A stretch of 33,456 bases of DNA from Bacilli bacterium (GTDB lineage Bacteria; Bacillota; Bacilli; Bacillales; Amphibacillaceae), in NCBI GenBank assembly GCA_012518125.1, contig JAAYTF010000126.1:1-33456 (forward strand), written 5' to 3'. A program made the translations under genes and the position numbers. Of this stretch, positions 24,104-30,644 are shown piece by piece. Position 1 is the first letter of the stretch, and each line of letters begins with the position of its first letter. The notes under the pieces are model-generated. The model ran no database searches and was not told the DNA's origin. It was given only the letters and a program-made list of their open reading frames with translations.

Positions 24104-24923
24104 AGGATTAGAGGCGTTGTTGGGCGATTTTGATGAAAAATCGGAAGAAGTTGTCATGATTCCGATTGATGAATGTCGCACGAATCCTTATCAACCGAGA
24201 AAAACATTCGACGCGGATGCACTTGAAGAATTGAAAGTGTCCATTCAAGAATATGGGATCATCCAACCATTAATCGTCCGAAAAAGCATCAAAGGGTACG
24301 AAATTGTTGCAGGCGAGCGGCGTTTCCGCGCGGCAAAACTCGCCGGATTTGACGAAGTGCCAGCGATCGTCAAAGATTATGACGATGCGAAAATGATGGA
24401 GATTGCACTTTTGGAAAACTTGCAGCGGGAAGATTTGACCGTCATTGAAGAAGCGATGGCTTATAAAAGTTTGATAGAAGAACTGAAATTGACGCAGGAA
24501 GAGCTTTCACAAAAAATCGGCAAAAGCCGTTCTCACATTTCAAACACGATCCGTTTGTTGTCATTGCCGGACCACGTCATTACGTTTGTCAATAACGGCC
24601 AACTTTCGATGGGACATGCCCGGGCTTTATTAGGTTTGAAAAACAAAGAGGATCTAAACCAACTCGTCAAAAAAATCATCAAAGAACAATTAAATGTACG
24701 TCAAGTCGAACGTTTAGTTTCCGAACTGAACGAAAAGAAGCCGAAAAAGAAAAAGAAGCGTACCGTAAAAAAAGACATTTTCCTTTTGCGCCAGGAAGAA
24801 ATTTTGCGGGAACATTTGGGAACCAATGTCAAAATTGAAAAAAACAAAAATAAAGGTAAAATTGAAATAGAATTTTACACGGACGATGAATTGGAAAAAA
24901 TCATCAACTTATTAAAACAGTGA
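24084..24923 (+). CDS. spo0J: Chromosome partitioning protein Spo0J (ParB)
   Basis: CTP-dependent DNA clamp that loads at parS, recruits SMC and stimulates Soj. The 279-residue product begins MAKRLGKGLEALLGD, the Soj-stimulating N-terminus. It has the CTP-binding GERRFR motif (77-82), the parS-reading helix-turn-helix LTQEELSQKIGKSRSHISNTIRLL (137-160), a lysine-rich linker (about 212-225) and the C-terminal dimerisation domain. The TTG start at 24084 lies inside the end of soj, so the two are translationally coupled. A terminator and a second parS follow. Confidence 0.96.
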   Translation: MAKRLGKGLEALLGDFDEKSEEVVMIPIDECRTNPYQPRKTFDADALEELKVSIQEYGIIQPLIVRKSIKGYEIVAGERRFRAAKLAGFDEVPAIVKDYDDAKMMEIALLENLQREDLTVIEEAMAYKSLIEELKLTQEELSQKIGKSRSHISNTIRLLSLPDHVITFVNNGQLSMGHARALLGLKNKEDLNQLVKKIIKEQLNVRQVERLVSELNEKKPKKKKKRTVKKDIFLLRQEEILREHLGTNVKIEKNKNKGKIEIEFYTDDELEKIINLLKQ

Positions 24924-24927
24924 ATGA

Positions 24928-24961
24928 AAAAGACTGTCTTATCCATTTAGGCAGTCTTTTT
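24928..24961 (+). terminator. Terminator after spo0J
   Basis: AAAAGACTG pairs with CAGTCTTTT around a 15-base loop and ends in a T-run, 4 nt beyond the spo0J stop codon. Confidence 0.88.
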
Positions 24962-24974
24962 AAAACTTTAAAAA

Positions 24975-24990
24975 TGTTTCACGTGAAACA
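24975..24990. other. parS: Second parS site, downstream of spo0J
   Basis: TGTTTCACGTGAAACA, identical to the site before noc. The two sites bracket noc-soj-spo0J. Confidence 0.97.
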
Positions 24991-25024
24991 TTGACAAAAT
25001 AAACGTAAAAAAAGAGGAAACGTT

Positions 25025-25732
25025 ATGGTGCTATTGGGGACAATTGCGAACGTATTAGCTGTTGTAATCGGGTCATTGATTGGATTGATTTTTACAAAAA
25101 TAAACGAATCATACAAACAAACCATTTTGCAAGGGATTGGGCTAACCGTCATCGTCATCGGCGTGCAAATGGCGTTGGAAACAGAGTCGATCATTATCGT
25201 CCTGTTAAGTTTGTTGTTCGGTGCCATCATCGGGGAAACGATGAAACTTGAGGAACTTGTCAATAAACTGGCATATAAAATTGCCGGGACGATTACGAAG
25301 GGGAAGTCGACGACAAAAGTCGCACAAGGCTTCATTACAGCCTCGCTCATCTTTGTCGTCGGAGCGATGGCGATTCTTGGCGCGCTCGACAGCGGCATCC
25401 GCAACGACCATGGCATTTTATACACGAAAGCGATCCTTGACGGTTTTACGGCAATGGTTTTGACGACGACATTAGGATTCGGGGTCGTATTGTCGATCAT
25501 CCCGTTATTTTTGTATCAGGGAACCATCGCTTTATTGGCGGCGAAAATCAATGAAGTCGTTCCTGAAATCATGTTAAATGCAATCATTGCAGAAATTACC
25601 GCAGTCGGCGGCATCATGATCATGGCGATCGGCCTAAATATTTTGGAAGTGATCAAAATCCGCGTCACGAATCTACTGCCTGCACTTGTAGTGGCAGTCG
25701 TTCTCGTATACGTCCAACAACATTTGTTGTAA
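25025..25732 (+). CDS. DUF554 family integral membrane protein
   Basis: A 235-residue protein with about seven hydrophobic segments, beginning MVLLGTIANVLAVVIGSLIG. It has the family's glycine-rich helices and a cytoplasmic KGKSTTKVAQGF-like stretch. It resembles the DUF554 (YdfK/YqgA) family, putative transporters of unknown substrate. The gene is commonly seen beside spo0J in Bacillaceae. The ATG follows AGAGGAAACGTT. It ends one base short of the convergent yyaC, with no terminator between them. Confidence 0.85.
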   Translation: MVLLGTIANVLAVVIGSLIGLIFTKINESYKQTILQGIGLTVIVIGVQMALETESIIIVLLSLLFGAIIGETMKLEELVNKLAYKIAGTITKGKSTTKVAQGFITASLIFVVGAMAILGALDSGIRNDHGILYTKAILDGFTAMVLTTTLGFGVVLSIIPLFLYQGTIALLAAKINEVVPEIMLNAIIAEITAVGGIMIMAIGLNILEVIKIRVTNLLPALVVAVVLVYVQQHLL

Positions 25733-25733
25733 C

Positions 25734-26315
25734 TCATTGAACGTAATAATGTTTTGACGGCTCCGACAAATATAAGTCGAGCCGATAAAAACATGCCGCC
25801 AATATCGTCGCCATATCATAGACGATGGACAAACGTGTATTTTGCAGGATCAAATAATTCATTTGGCTGTTTAAATTTACCGTAGCGGAAATGTGCGCAT
25901 GCCCGATTTCAGGCAAGTCTTTGTTTAGCGCAGATCCGGGATGCAACGGTCCTTTTCCGCAAAAAATGTTGCCGATCGATGAAAATTTTCCTAAAGCAGC
26001 ATCAACGGCAATGATGAACGGCTTTTCGAAAGTTTCATTTATGCCATCCAACCGTTGTGCCAAATTCAGCGCGTGCAACGGTTCATGCAACGTTCCGTAA
26101 ACGTGCAATTTATTTAAATGGTATCTTTCCAAAAACGATCCGGTCAAAGGGCCTAAACTATCTCCGGTGGAGCGATCGCTGCCGATGCAACAGACGACAT
26201 ATGCGCCGCGGTCCAACGGGACGATCGAGCGCAAATAGCGCGATAATTTGTATATTGCGAATTGATCGGTATAGTTGACGGAAAAATGGTCATCCTGATG
26301 TTTTAAATTGGACAT
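25734..26315 (-). CDS. yyaC: Spore protein YyaC (DUF1256)
   Basis: A 193-residue protein with the family's CCIGSDRSTGDSLGPLTGS, PFIIAVDAALG and GHAHISATVN blocks. The fold is related to the germination protease (GPR)/HybD group, and the family is sporulation-associated with an unproven reaction. The ATG at 26315 is preceded by GAAAAGGTG at good spacing; the GTG at 26324 lies within that ribosome site. It is the only minus-strand gene on the right arm and runs against DUF554. Its presence, with spoIIIJ, argues for a spore former. Confidence 0.93.
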   Translation of the reverse strand: MSNLKHQDDHFSVNYTDQFAIYKLSRYLRSIVPLDRGAYVVCCIGSDRSTGDSLGPLTGSFLERYHLNKLHVYGTLHEPLHALNLAQRLDGINETFEKPFIIAVDAALGKFSSIGNIFCGKGPLHPGSALNKDLPEIGHAHISATVNLNSQMNYLILQNTRLSIVYDMATILAACFYRLDLYLSEPSKHYYVQ

Positions 26316-26395
26316 AAAAAACACCTTTTCAAAAAGTTTGTACTAGTATACGACCAAAAAGCCGACAATATACGTAAATGAAGGGGTAGGATATA

Positions 26396-26596
26396 GTGGA
26401 GGAAAAACAATTCGATTTGCACGACATCGTTGAAATGAAAAAACCGCACCCATGCGGCGAAAATAGATGGAAAATCATCCGCATGGGGGCGGATATCCGG
26501 ATCAAATGCATCGGATGCAACCGCAGTGTGTTGATCCCGCGCAGTAAATTCGTCAAACGTCTAAAACGGGTAATATCCACCGAAAATGAAAATTAG
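26396..26596 (+). CDS. yyzM: DUF951 domain protein (YyzM-like)
   Basis: A 66-residue protein containing LHDIVEMKKPHPCGENRWKIIRMGADIRIKCIGCNRSVLIPR, the full DUF951 domain. The paired cysteines (C18 in HPCG, C40 and C43 in CIGC) suggest metal or nucleic-acid binding, but the function is unknown. The GTG start at 26396 follows AAGGGGTAGG. It normally sits before ychF in Bacilli, as here. The yyaC and yyzM starts diverge across an 80-bp spacer. Confidence 0.88.
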   Translation: MEEKQFDLHDIVEMKKPHPCGENRWKIIRMGADIRIKCIGCNRSVLIPRSKFVKRLKRVISTENEN

Positions 26597-26684
26597 CGGA
26601 TGGGAACATTCGAATATTGAAAAAAATGATAAGAAAAATTTGATATTATAAATCTTTCAAATGTGAAAACGAAAAATTCGTCGG

Positions 26685-26713
26685 TTGTCACGGCATAAAG
26701 AAACGATTATAAT
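26685..26713 (+). promoter_or_regulatory. Promoter of ychF
   Basis: TTGTCA (26685-26690) and TATAAT (26708-26713) separated by 17 bp, about 58 nt upstream of the ychF start. A strong SigA-type match. Confidence 0.75.
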
Positions 26714-26770
26714 ACGTATGAAGTTCGTTTATCCAACGTACGCAAAAGTGAAGAGAGGAAGTTTATAAGA

Positions 26771-27871
26771 ATGTCATTAACTGCAGGAATCGTAGGATTA
26801 CCAAACGTCGGCAAATCAACGCTGTTTAATGCCATCACTCGTGCAGGGGCGGAAGCGGCCAACTACCCGTTTTGCACAATTGACCCGAACGTCGGCATCG
26901 TTGAAGTGCCGGATGAAAGATTGGAAAACTTGACGAAAGTGGTAAAACCGCAAAAAACCATTCCGACAACCGTGGAATTCACCGATATTGCCGGTATCGT
27001 AAAAGGTGCAAGCAAAGGGGAAGGATTGGGTAACCAATTTTTGTCCCATATACGACAAGTCGATGCGATCTGCCACGTCGTCCGTTGTTTTGACGACGAG
27101 AACATTACGCACGTATCGGGAAAAGTCGATCCGATCGATGATATTGAAACGATCAATTTGGAATTGATTTTGGCGGATTTGGAGACGGTCACACGCCGTT
27201 ATGAGCGAACGGAAAAATTGGCACGCCAGAAAGAAAAAGAAGCGGTCAAAGAATTTGAAGTGATGAAAAAATTGAAAGAAGCGTTGGAAAATAATAAGCC
27301 GGCACGTTCCGTCGAACTGAACGAAGAAGAACGAAAAATCGCCAAACAATTGCATTTGCTTACGATGAAGCCGGTTTTATACGTCGCCAATGTCAGTGAA
27401 GACGATCTTGCTGACATCGAAAATAACGAATACGTCAAACAGGTGAAAGAATACGCCGCGAATGAAAATGCGGAAGTGGTCGTCATTTGCGCAAAAATCG
27501 AAGCGGAAATTGCTGAACTCGACGGAGAAGAAAAGAAATTGTTCTTGGAAGAACTTGGAATTGAGGAATCGGGGCTTGATCAATTGATCAAAGTGGCGTA
27601 TAAATTGTTAGGCTTGGCGACATTTTTCACCGCCGGCGAAAAAGAAGTGAGAGCATGGACGTTCCGCAAAGGGATGAAAGCTCCGGAAGCGGCAGGCATC
27701 ATCCATAGCGACTTTGAGCGCGGCTTTATCCGTGCCGAGACGGTATCATACGAAGATTTGATGGAAGCCGGCTCGATGGCAAAGGCGCGTGAAAAAGGAA
27801 AAGTGCGGCTCGAAGGCAAAGACTACGAAGTCCAAGACGGCGACATCATCCATTTCCGTTTCAACGTGTAA
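26771..27871 (+). CDS. ychF: Redox-regulated ribosome-binding ATPase YchF
   Basis: Obg-family P-loop protein that binds ATP rather than GTP and associates with ribosomes. The 366-residue product has G1 GLPNVGKST (9-17), G3 DIAGIVKGAS, the atypical NVSE in place of NKxD that explains ATP preference, a coiled-coil insert (about 130-195) and a C-terminal TGS domain ending DGDIIHFRFNV. The ATG at 26771 follows AGAGAGGAAG. rpsF lies 125 nt downstream with its own promoter and leader. Confidence 0.97.
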   Translation: MSLTAGIVGLPNVGKSTLFNAITRAGAEAANYPFCTIDPNVGIVEVPDERLENLTKVVKPQKTIPTTVEFTDIAGIVKGASKGEGLGNQFLSHIRQVDAICHVVRCFDDENITHVSGKVDPIDDIETINLELILADLETVTRRYERTEKLARQKEKEAVKEFEVMKKLKEALENNKPARSVELNEEERKIAKQLHLLTMKPVLYVANVSEDDLADIENNEYVKQVKEYAANENAEVVVICAKIEAEIAELDGEEKKLFLEELGIEESGLDQLIKVAYKLLGLATFFTAGEKEVRAWTFRKGMKAPEAAGIIHSDFERGFIRAETVSYEDLMEAGSMAKAREKGKVRLEGKDYEVQDGDIIHFRFNV

Positions 27872-27889
27872 CGTAATGAGGGATTTGAA

Positions 27890-27918
27890 TTGTGTATTGA
27901 GCGCAAATTTGTTAAAAT
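27890..27918 (+). promoter_or_regulatory. Probable rpsF promoter
   Basis: TTGTGT (27890-27895) and TAAAAT (27913-27918) with 17-bp spacing between ychF and the rpsF leader hairpin. The -10 is good, the -35 moderate. Confidence 0.5.
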
Positions 27919-27945
27919 GTATGTCTGTGAGTAATGAAACAATTG

Positions 27946-27988
27946 CTCCTTGCTCTATGAAAAATAGAGCCGTATAGACCAAAAGGAG
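27946..27988 (+). promoter_or_regulatory. S6:S18-type autoregulatory leader of rpsF
   Basis: CTCCTT (27946-27951) pairs with AAGGAG (27983-27988), which is the rpsF ribosome-binding site. Inside, GCTCTAT pairs with ATAGAGC around a GAAAA loop, leaving a 3' bulge beginning CGTATAGACC directly after the stem, so CCG sits at the junction. This matches the bulged stem with CCG recognised by the S6:S18 protein complex in known rpsF leaders. Binding would hide the ribosome site. Confidence 0.75.
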
Positions 27989-27996
27989 GTGCGAAG

Positions 27997-28287
27997 ATGA
28001 GAGATTACGAAGTTATGTACATCGTCCGTCCGGACATGGAGGAAGAAGCGCGCAAAGAATTGATCGAGCGCTTTAATAACATCTTGACGGACAACAACGC
28101 CACTGTTGAGAAAGTGGATGAAATGGGCGCACGTCGTCTCGCATACGAAATTAAAGGCTACAAAGACGGTTACTACGTAGTCGTTAATTTCAAAGGCGAC
28201 GCGCAAGCTGTAAATGAATTTGATCGTCAAGCGAAGTACACGGACGATATCATCCGCCATATGATCATTCGCTTGGACGAAGAATAA
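27997..28287 (+). CDS. rpsF: 30S ribosomal protein S6
   Basis: A 96-residue small-subunit protein, [17 protein letters not shown] and onward, with the ferredoxin-like S6 fold ([22 protein letters not shown]) and the C-terminal [11 protein letters not shown]. It pairs with S18 on the ribosome platform. The start has AAAGGAGGTG in front. ssb follows after 14 nt. Confidence 0.97.
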   Translation: MRDYEVMYIVRPDMEEEARKELIERFNNILTDNNATVEKVDEMGARRLAYEIKGYKDGYYVVVNFKGDAQAVNEFDRQAKYTDDIIRHMIIRLDEE

Positions 28288-28301
28288 TCAAGGAGGGTCT
28301 G

Positions 28302-28796
28302 ATGTTGAATAGAGTCGTTTTAGTCGGCAGGCTGACGAGAGATCCCGAATTACGTTATACGCCGAATGGTGTGGCAGTTGCCAATTTTACCGTTGCTGTC
28401 AATCGCCCGTTTCGCAACCAACAAGGTGAACAAGAAGCGGATTTCATCAATTGTGTAACTTGGCGCAAACAAGCGGAAAACCTCGCCAATTACATGCGCA
28501 AAGGCAGTTTGATTGGTGTTGATGGAAGAATCCAGACCCGTTCTTACGAAAACCAGGAAGGCAGACGGGTTTGGGTGACGGAAGTCTTGGCGGAAAACAT
28601 CCAATTTTTAGAGTCAAAAGCCGCATCACAGCAAAGGGCAGATTACGGTTTACATGCACAAAACGATTCTTATCAACATCAGCCTTCTGCTCCCGTACAT
28701 CAACCTTTTGATGAAACGCAAACTTTTGGCGATGAAAGTCCGCTTGAACCAGATGTCGAACAAATTGACATCTCGGATGATGATTTGCCGTTTTAA
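28302..28796 (+). CDS. ssb: Single-stranded DNA-binding protein
   Basis: Coats single-stranded DNA during replication and repair. The 164-residue product has the OB fold (1-106, [21 protein letters not shown] and [21 protein letters not shown]), a Q/H/S-rich flexible linker and the acidic tip DISDDDLPF that recruits partner proteins. The ATG follows AAGGAGGGTCTG. In Bacilli rpsR follows immediately; here a non-coding stretch and a terminator follow instead. Confidence 0.97.
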   Translation: MLNRVVLVGRLTRDPELRYTPNGVAVANFTVAVNRPFRNQQGEQEADFINCVTWRKQAENLANYMRKGSLIGVDGRIQTRSYENQEGRRVWVTEVLAENIQFLESKAASQQRADYGLHAQNDSYQHQPSAPVHQPFDETQTFGDESPLEPDVEQIDISDDDLPF

Positions 28797-28826
28797 GCGG
28801 CAAATTGAACGAAGTATGTGTATGGA

Positions 28827-28851
28827 GGAGAATAGCGAAACGTTATTCTCC
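28827..28851 (+). other. Hairpin after ssb
   Basis: GGAGAATAGCG pairs with CGTTATTCTCC around AAA, 30 nt after ssb. No T-run follows, so it is not a classic terminator; mRNA stabilisation is possible. Confidence 0.55.
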
Positions 28852-28881
28852 GCGTGTATGTGCAAATTGAAAATGATGTAT

Positions 28882-28940
28882 ACACCGTCGATTCGTTTAG
28901 TTGCGCTTCATGTTGCTATACGATTCGAGGGTGTTTTTTT
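28882..28940 (+). terminator. Terminator of rpsF-ssb
   Basis: ACACCGTCGATTCG pairs (12 of 14) with CGATTCGAGGGTGT around a 25-base loop and is followed by seven T. It marks the end of the shortened rpsF-ssb operon. Confidence 0.7.
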
Positions 28941-29070
28941 ATTTGCCTAAATTTAAGATGGTTCGGTTCGAACGCCTCATATGTTTGCGCTCCATCATTT
29001 CTTTCTCTATATCGATCAATTTATCTGGAAATATAGACACAAAATGCAAAGGATTACCATTTCGTAACAT
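28939..29070 (-). CDS. Possible 43-residue reading frame, unrecognised
   Basis: A short minus-strand frame, MLRNGNPLHFVSIFPDKLI and onward, ending RRSNRTILNLGK. It has no convincing ribosome site (TTTTCGTTAAAAG precedes the ATG) and its stop lies in the T-run of the rpsF-ssb terminator. Its amino-acid composition looks protein-like, so it could be the remnant end of a lost gene. The rest of 28,950-29,140 holds nothing else I can recognise. Confidence 0.2.
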   Translation of the reverse strand: MLRNGNPLHFVSIFPDKLIDIEKEMMERKHMRRSNRTILNLGK

Positions 29071-29149
29071 CTTTTAACGAAAAATTCCGTCATCTCATTG
29101 CTAGCAAATGCTTTTTAAAACATAATGGGTGTAATGCATACCGTTCATG

Positions 29150-29192
29150 CTTTCATTTAGTTGGATATCCTGCAATTTGTTTTAAATGAAAG
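29150..29192. repeat. Inverted repeat
   Basis: CTTTCATTTA (29150-29159) and TAAATGAAAG (29183-29192) are perfect inverted copies. The 23-base interval between them contains the palindrome GGATATCC. No T-run follows on either strand; the role is unknown. Confidence 0.6.
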
Positions 29193-29225
29193 TCGCTTCC
29201 CGCACCGGATGCGAAAGGAGAAAAA

Positions 29226-29279
29226 ATGAACCTTTATCTCGACTCCAAAGTGTTTTTTTTACGGCCATTCCGTCCATGA
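29226..29279 (+). CDS. Possible 17-residue leader peptide
   Basis: An ATG with a textbook ribosome site (GCGAAAGGAGAAAAA) opens an 17-codon frame reading MNLYLDSKVFFLRPFRP. Its stop lies inside a hairpin, CCATTCCG (29264-29271) with CGGAATGG (29284-29291). The small membrane protein gene starts 57 nt later, so an upstream regulatory peptide is possible. It may equally be chance. Confidence 0.25.
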   Translation: MNLYLDSKVFFLRPFRP

Positions 29280-29336
29280 AGTCCGGAATGGATATGGAAA
29301 TGAACATGCATTGTTTTTTAAGGAAGGTGTAAGAAA

Positions 29337-29528
29337 TTGAATGCAGTGAATGTTATGTCGATTAGCGTGTCCATATTGCTCATTGCCCTTATCATCTTAT
29401 TTTTTGTTTCTTTCACAATGTTCATAAGACGATTGATCAGAAATGAAAATCAAAAAGCGGGTGAAATGGAGAGGATTGAACAAAAACTGGATTACATCAT
29501 TGAATTGCTGGAAAAAAAGCGTAAATGA
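29337..29528 (+). CDS. Small single-span membrane protein, DUF4083-like
   Basis: A 63-residue protein with one hydrophobic span (about residues 8-29) followed by a basic, amphipathic cytoplasmic helix EMERIEQKLDYIIELLEKKRK. The layout recalls the DUF4083 family of small Bacillus membrane proteins of unknown function; I am only moderately sure of the family. The TTG at 29337 follows AAGGAAGGTG at normal spacing. A strong hairpin follows the stop codon. Confidence 0.7.
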   Translation: MNAVNVMSISVSILLIALIILFFVSFTMFIRRLIRNENQKAGEMERIEQKLDYIIELLEKKRK

Positions 29529-29531
29529 AAA

Positions 29532-29564
29532 CTGGCTATCCAGGGGAATCGCCCGGATAGCCAG
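29532..29564. terminator. Bidirectional terminator
   Basis: CTGGCTATCC pairs perfectly with GGATAGCCAG, with an inner GGG/CCC extension. On the minus strand it is followed by TTTTCATTT, on the plus strand only by a weak T-rich stretch. It lies between the small membrane protein and the convergent decayed frame. Confidence 0.75.
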
Positions 29565-29578
29565 AAGTAGATTTTGTC

Positions 29579-29770
29579 TCATTCAACTTCTTTCAACATG
29601 TGTTCGAACGAAGTCAAACGTTCTTTGATGTTTTCAAGATCTTCAGCGAATTTTTGTTCAACGTCGTCGTTTCTCTTTGCAGTCCAAGTGCATCTTGTGC
29701 CAGTTTTTGATATTGTATGTCTTTATCACTTTTTATTTTGTCTCTGTTGTCAACACTTAAGTGTTTTCAT
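29579..29770 (-). pseudogene. Decayed C-terminal fragment of a coiled-coil protein
   Basis: On the minus strand one frame reads KSDKDIQYQKLAQDALGLQRE. After a one-base shift in an A-run near 29,670 the adjacent frame continues DDVEQKFAEDLENIKERL and ends MLKEVE-stop at 29579. Joined, they form a continuous heptad-rich helix, which suggests a frameshifted gene end. An in-frame TGA closes the upstream side near 29,768, so no start remains. A coiled-coil tail of a MerR/RacA-like or similar regulator is possible but not shown. Confidence 0.45.
29752..29765. promoter_or_regulatory. 14-bp palindrome upstream of the response regulator
   Basis: AACACTTAAGTGTT is a perfect palindrome with a CTTAAG core, the same core as the repeats in front of the ABC transporter genes. 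It lies 16 bp upstream of a TTGACA. It may be an operator for the adjacent regulator or for the lost minus-strand gene. Confidence 0.45.
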
Positions 29771-29780
29771 CTAAATTTTA

Positions 29781-29808
29781 TTGACACGAAAGAAATGACC
29801 ATTTTCAT
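29781..29808 (+). promoter_or_regulatory. Possible promoter of the response regulator gene
   Basis: Consensus TTGACA (29781-29786) followed after 16 bp by TTTCAT (29803-29808), a fair -10. The response regulator start codon lies 75 nt downstream. Confidence 0.4.
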
Positions 29809-29883
29809 CTGGACATCGATCCATGAGAAGTATATCGTTTTTCAATTAAAGATGGAAAAAAGATGGCGTTAGGAGTTAATAAT

Positions 29884-30564
29884 ATGGTTCAAATGTTAAT
29901 CGTTGAAGATGATCATGATATTAACGAGTTGCTGAATCGAATCGCAAAAAATAACGGTTACCGAGCACAACCAGCTTATTCAGGCACGGAAGCTCTTTTA
30001 TATTTGGAACAGAAAACGTGGGATTTAGTTATACTCGATTTAATGCTTCCCGGACTCGATGGAGAAAAAGTGTTGGAAAAGATTCGAGAAAAAGGAAATA
30101 CTCCTGTGATCGTCATTTCGGCAAAAACGGAAAAAGAAACGAAAGTAAATACGTTACGGGCTGGGGCAGACGATTATATTACGAAACCATTCGATATTGA
30201 TGAAGCTGAAGCACGGATTCATTCGGTTTTACGGCGTGCAAAACAAACATATACGCCAAGCAATCAAATATTAACACATAAAGATTTATCGTTAAATACA
30301 GAGCATCAAACAGTTTCAATTAATGGAAAAGAAATTTCGCTTACCGTGAGGGAATTTAATATTTTAAAACTGCTCATGTCACAGCCAAACAAAGTATTCT
30401 CTAAAGCGAATGTATATGAAAGTGTCTGGAACGAACCTTATTACGGAGATGATAATACGGTAAATGTACATATGAGTAACTTACGTCATAAACTAGCGAG
30501 AGCAAATCCGAACGAAGAGTATATTGAAACGATTTGGGGAATGGGATATCGGATGAAATCTTAA
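29884..30564 (+). CDS. OmpR-family response regulator (YcbL-like)
   Basis: A 226-residue DNA-binding regulator. The receiver domain (1-115) has acidic residues E8/D9/D10, phospho-acceptor D52 (VILDLMLPG) and K101 (ITKPFD). The C-terminal winged helix (about 130-226) contains LTVREFNILKLLMSQPNKVFSK and ends IETIWGMGYRMKS. I chose the ATG at 29884 behind TAGGAGTTAATAAT; the in-frame ATG at 29863 has no ribosome site. Length and neighbours match regulators of the YcbL type that control an adjacent ABC exporter. Its stop codon overlaps the first of four CTTAAG-like repeats. Codon use is more A/T-rich than in the origin genes. Confidence 0.92.
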   Translation: MVQMLIVEDDHDINELLNRIAKNNGYRAQPAYSGTEALLYLEQKTWDLVILDLMLPGLDGEKVLEKIREKGNTPVIVISAKTEKETKVNTLRAGADDYITKPFDIDEAEARIHSVLRRAKQTYTPSNQILTHKDLSLNTEHQTVSINGKEISLTVREFNILKLLMSQPNKVFSKANVYESVWNEPYYGDDNTVNVHMSNLRHKLARANPNEEYIETIWGMGYRMKS

Positions 30565-30599
30565 GGTTTTCTTAAGAATTGTTTTAAGCCTTTCTTATG
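30560..30599 (+). promoter_or_regulatory. Four CTTAAG-type direct repeats, probable regulator operator
   Basis: CTTAAG (30560-30565), CTTAAG (30571-30576), TTTAAG (30583-30588) and CTTATG (30594-30599) lie at 11, 12 and 11 bp steps, one DNA turn each and on the same face. OmpR-family regulators typically bind such tandem repeats. A -10-like CATACT at 30610-30615 has no proper -35 at 17 bp, as expected for an activated promoter whose -35 region is covered by the activator. Confidence 0.7.
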
Positions 30600-30644
30600 T
30601 TTTATCCATCATACTAACGTTAGATCAAGAAAGGAGTTTTTAAA

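Noticed and set aside
26325-26395. Sporulation sigma-factor promoter for yyaC
   Set aside because: ATATT and TATACTAG-like elements exist in the spacer, but spacing and matches to the sigma-E, -F or -G consensus were too poor to call.
26816-27355. Open frame of 179 codons opposite ychF, and similar long frames opposite pdxS, guaB and mnmE
   Set aside because: These lie within certain genes on the opposite strand, have no ribosome sites and have biased compositions typical of antisense shadows.
29264-29291. Hairpin CCATTCCG/CGGAATGG as a terminator
   Set aside because: No T-run follows on either strand; the T-run precedes it on the plus strand.
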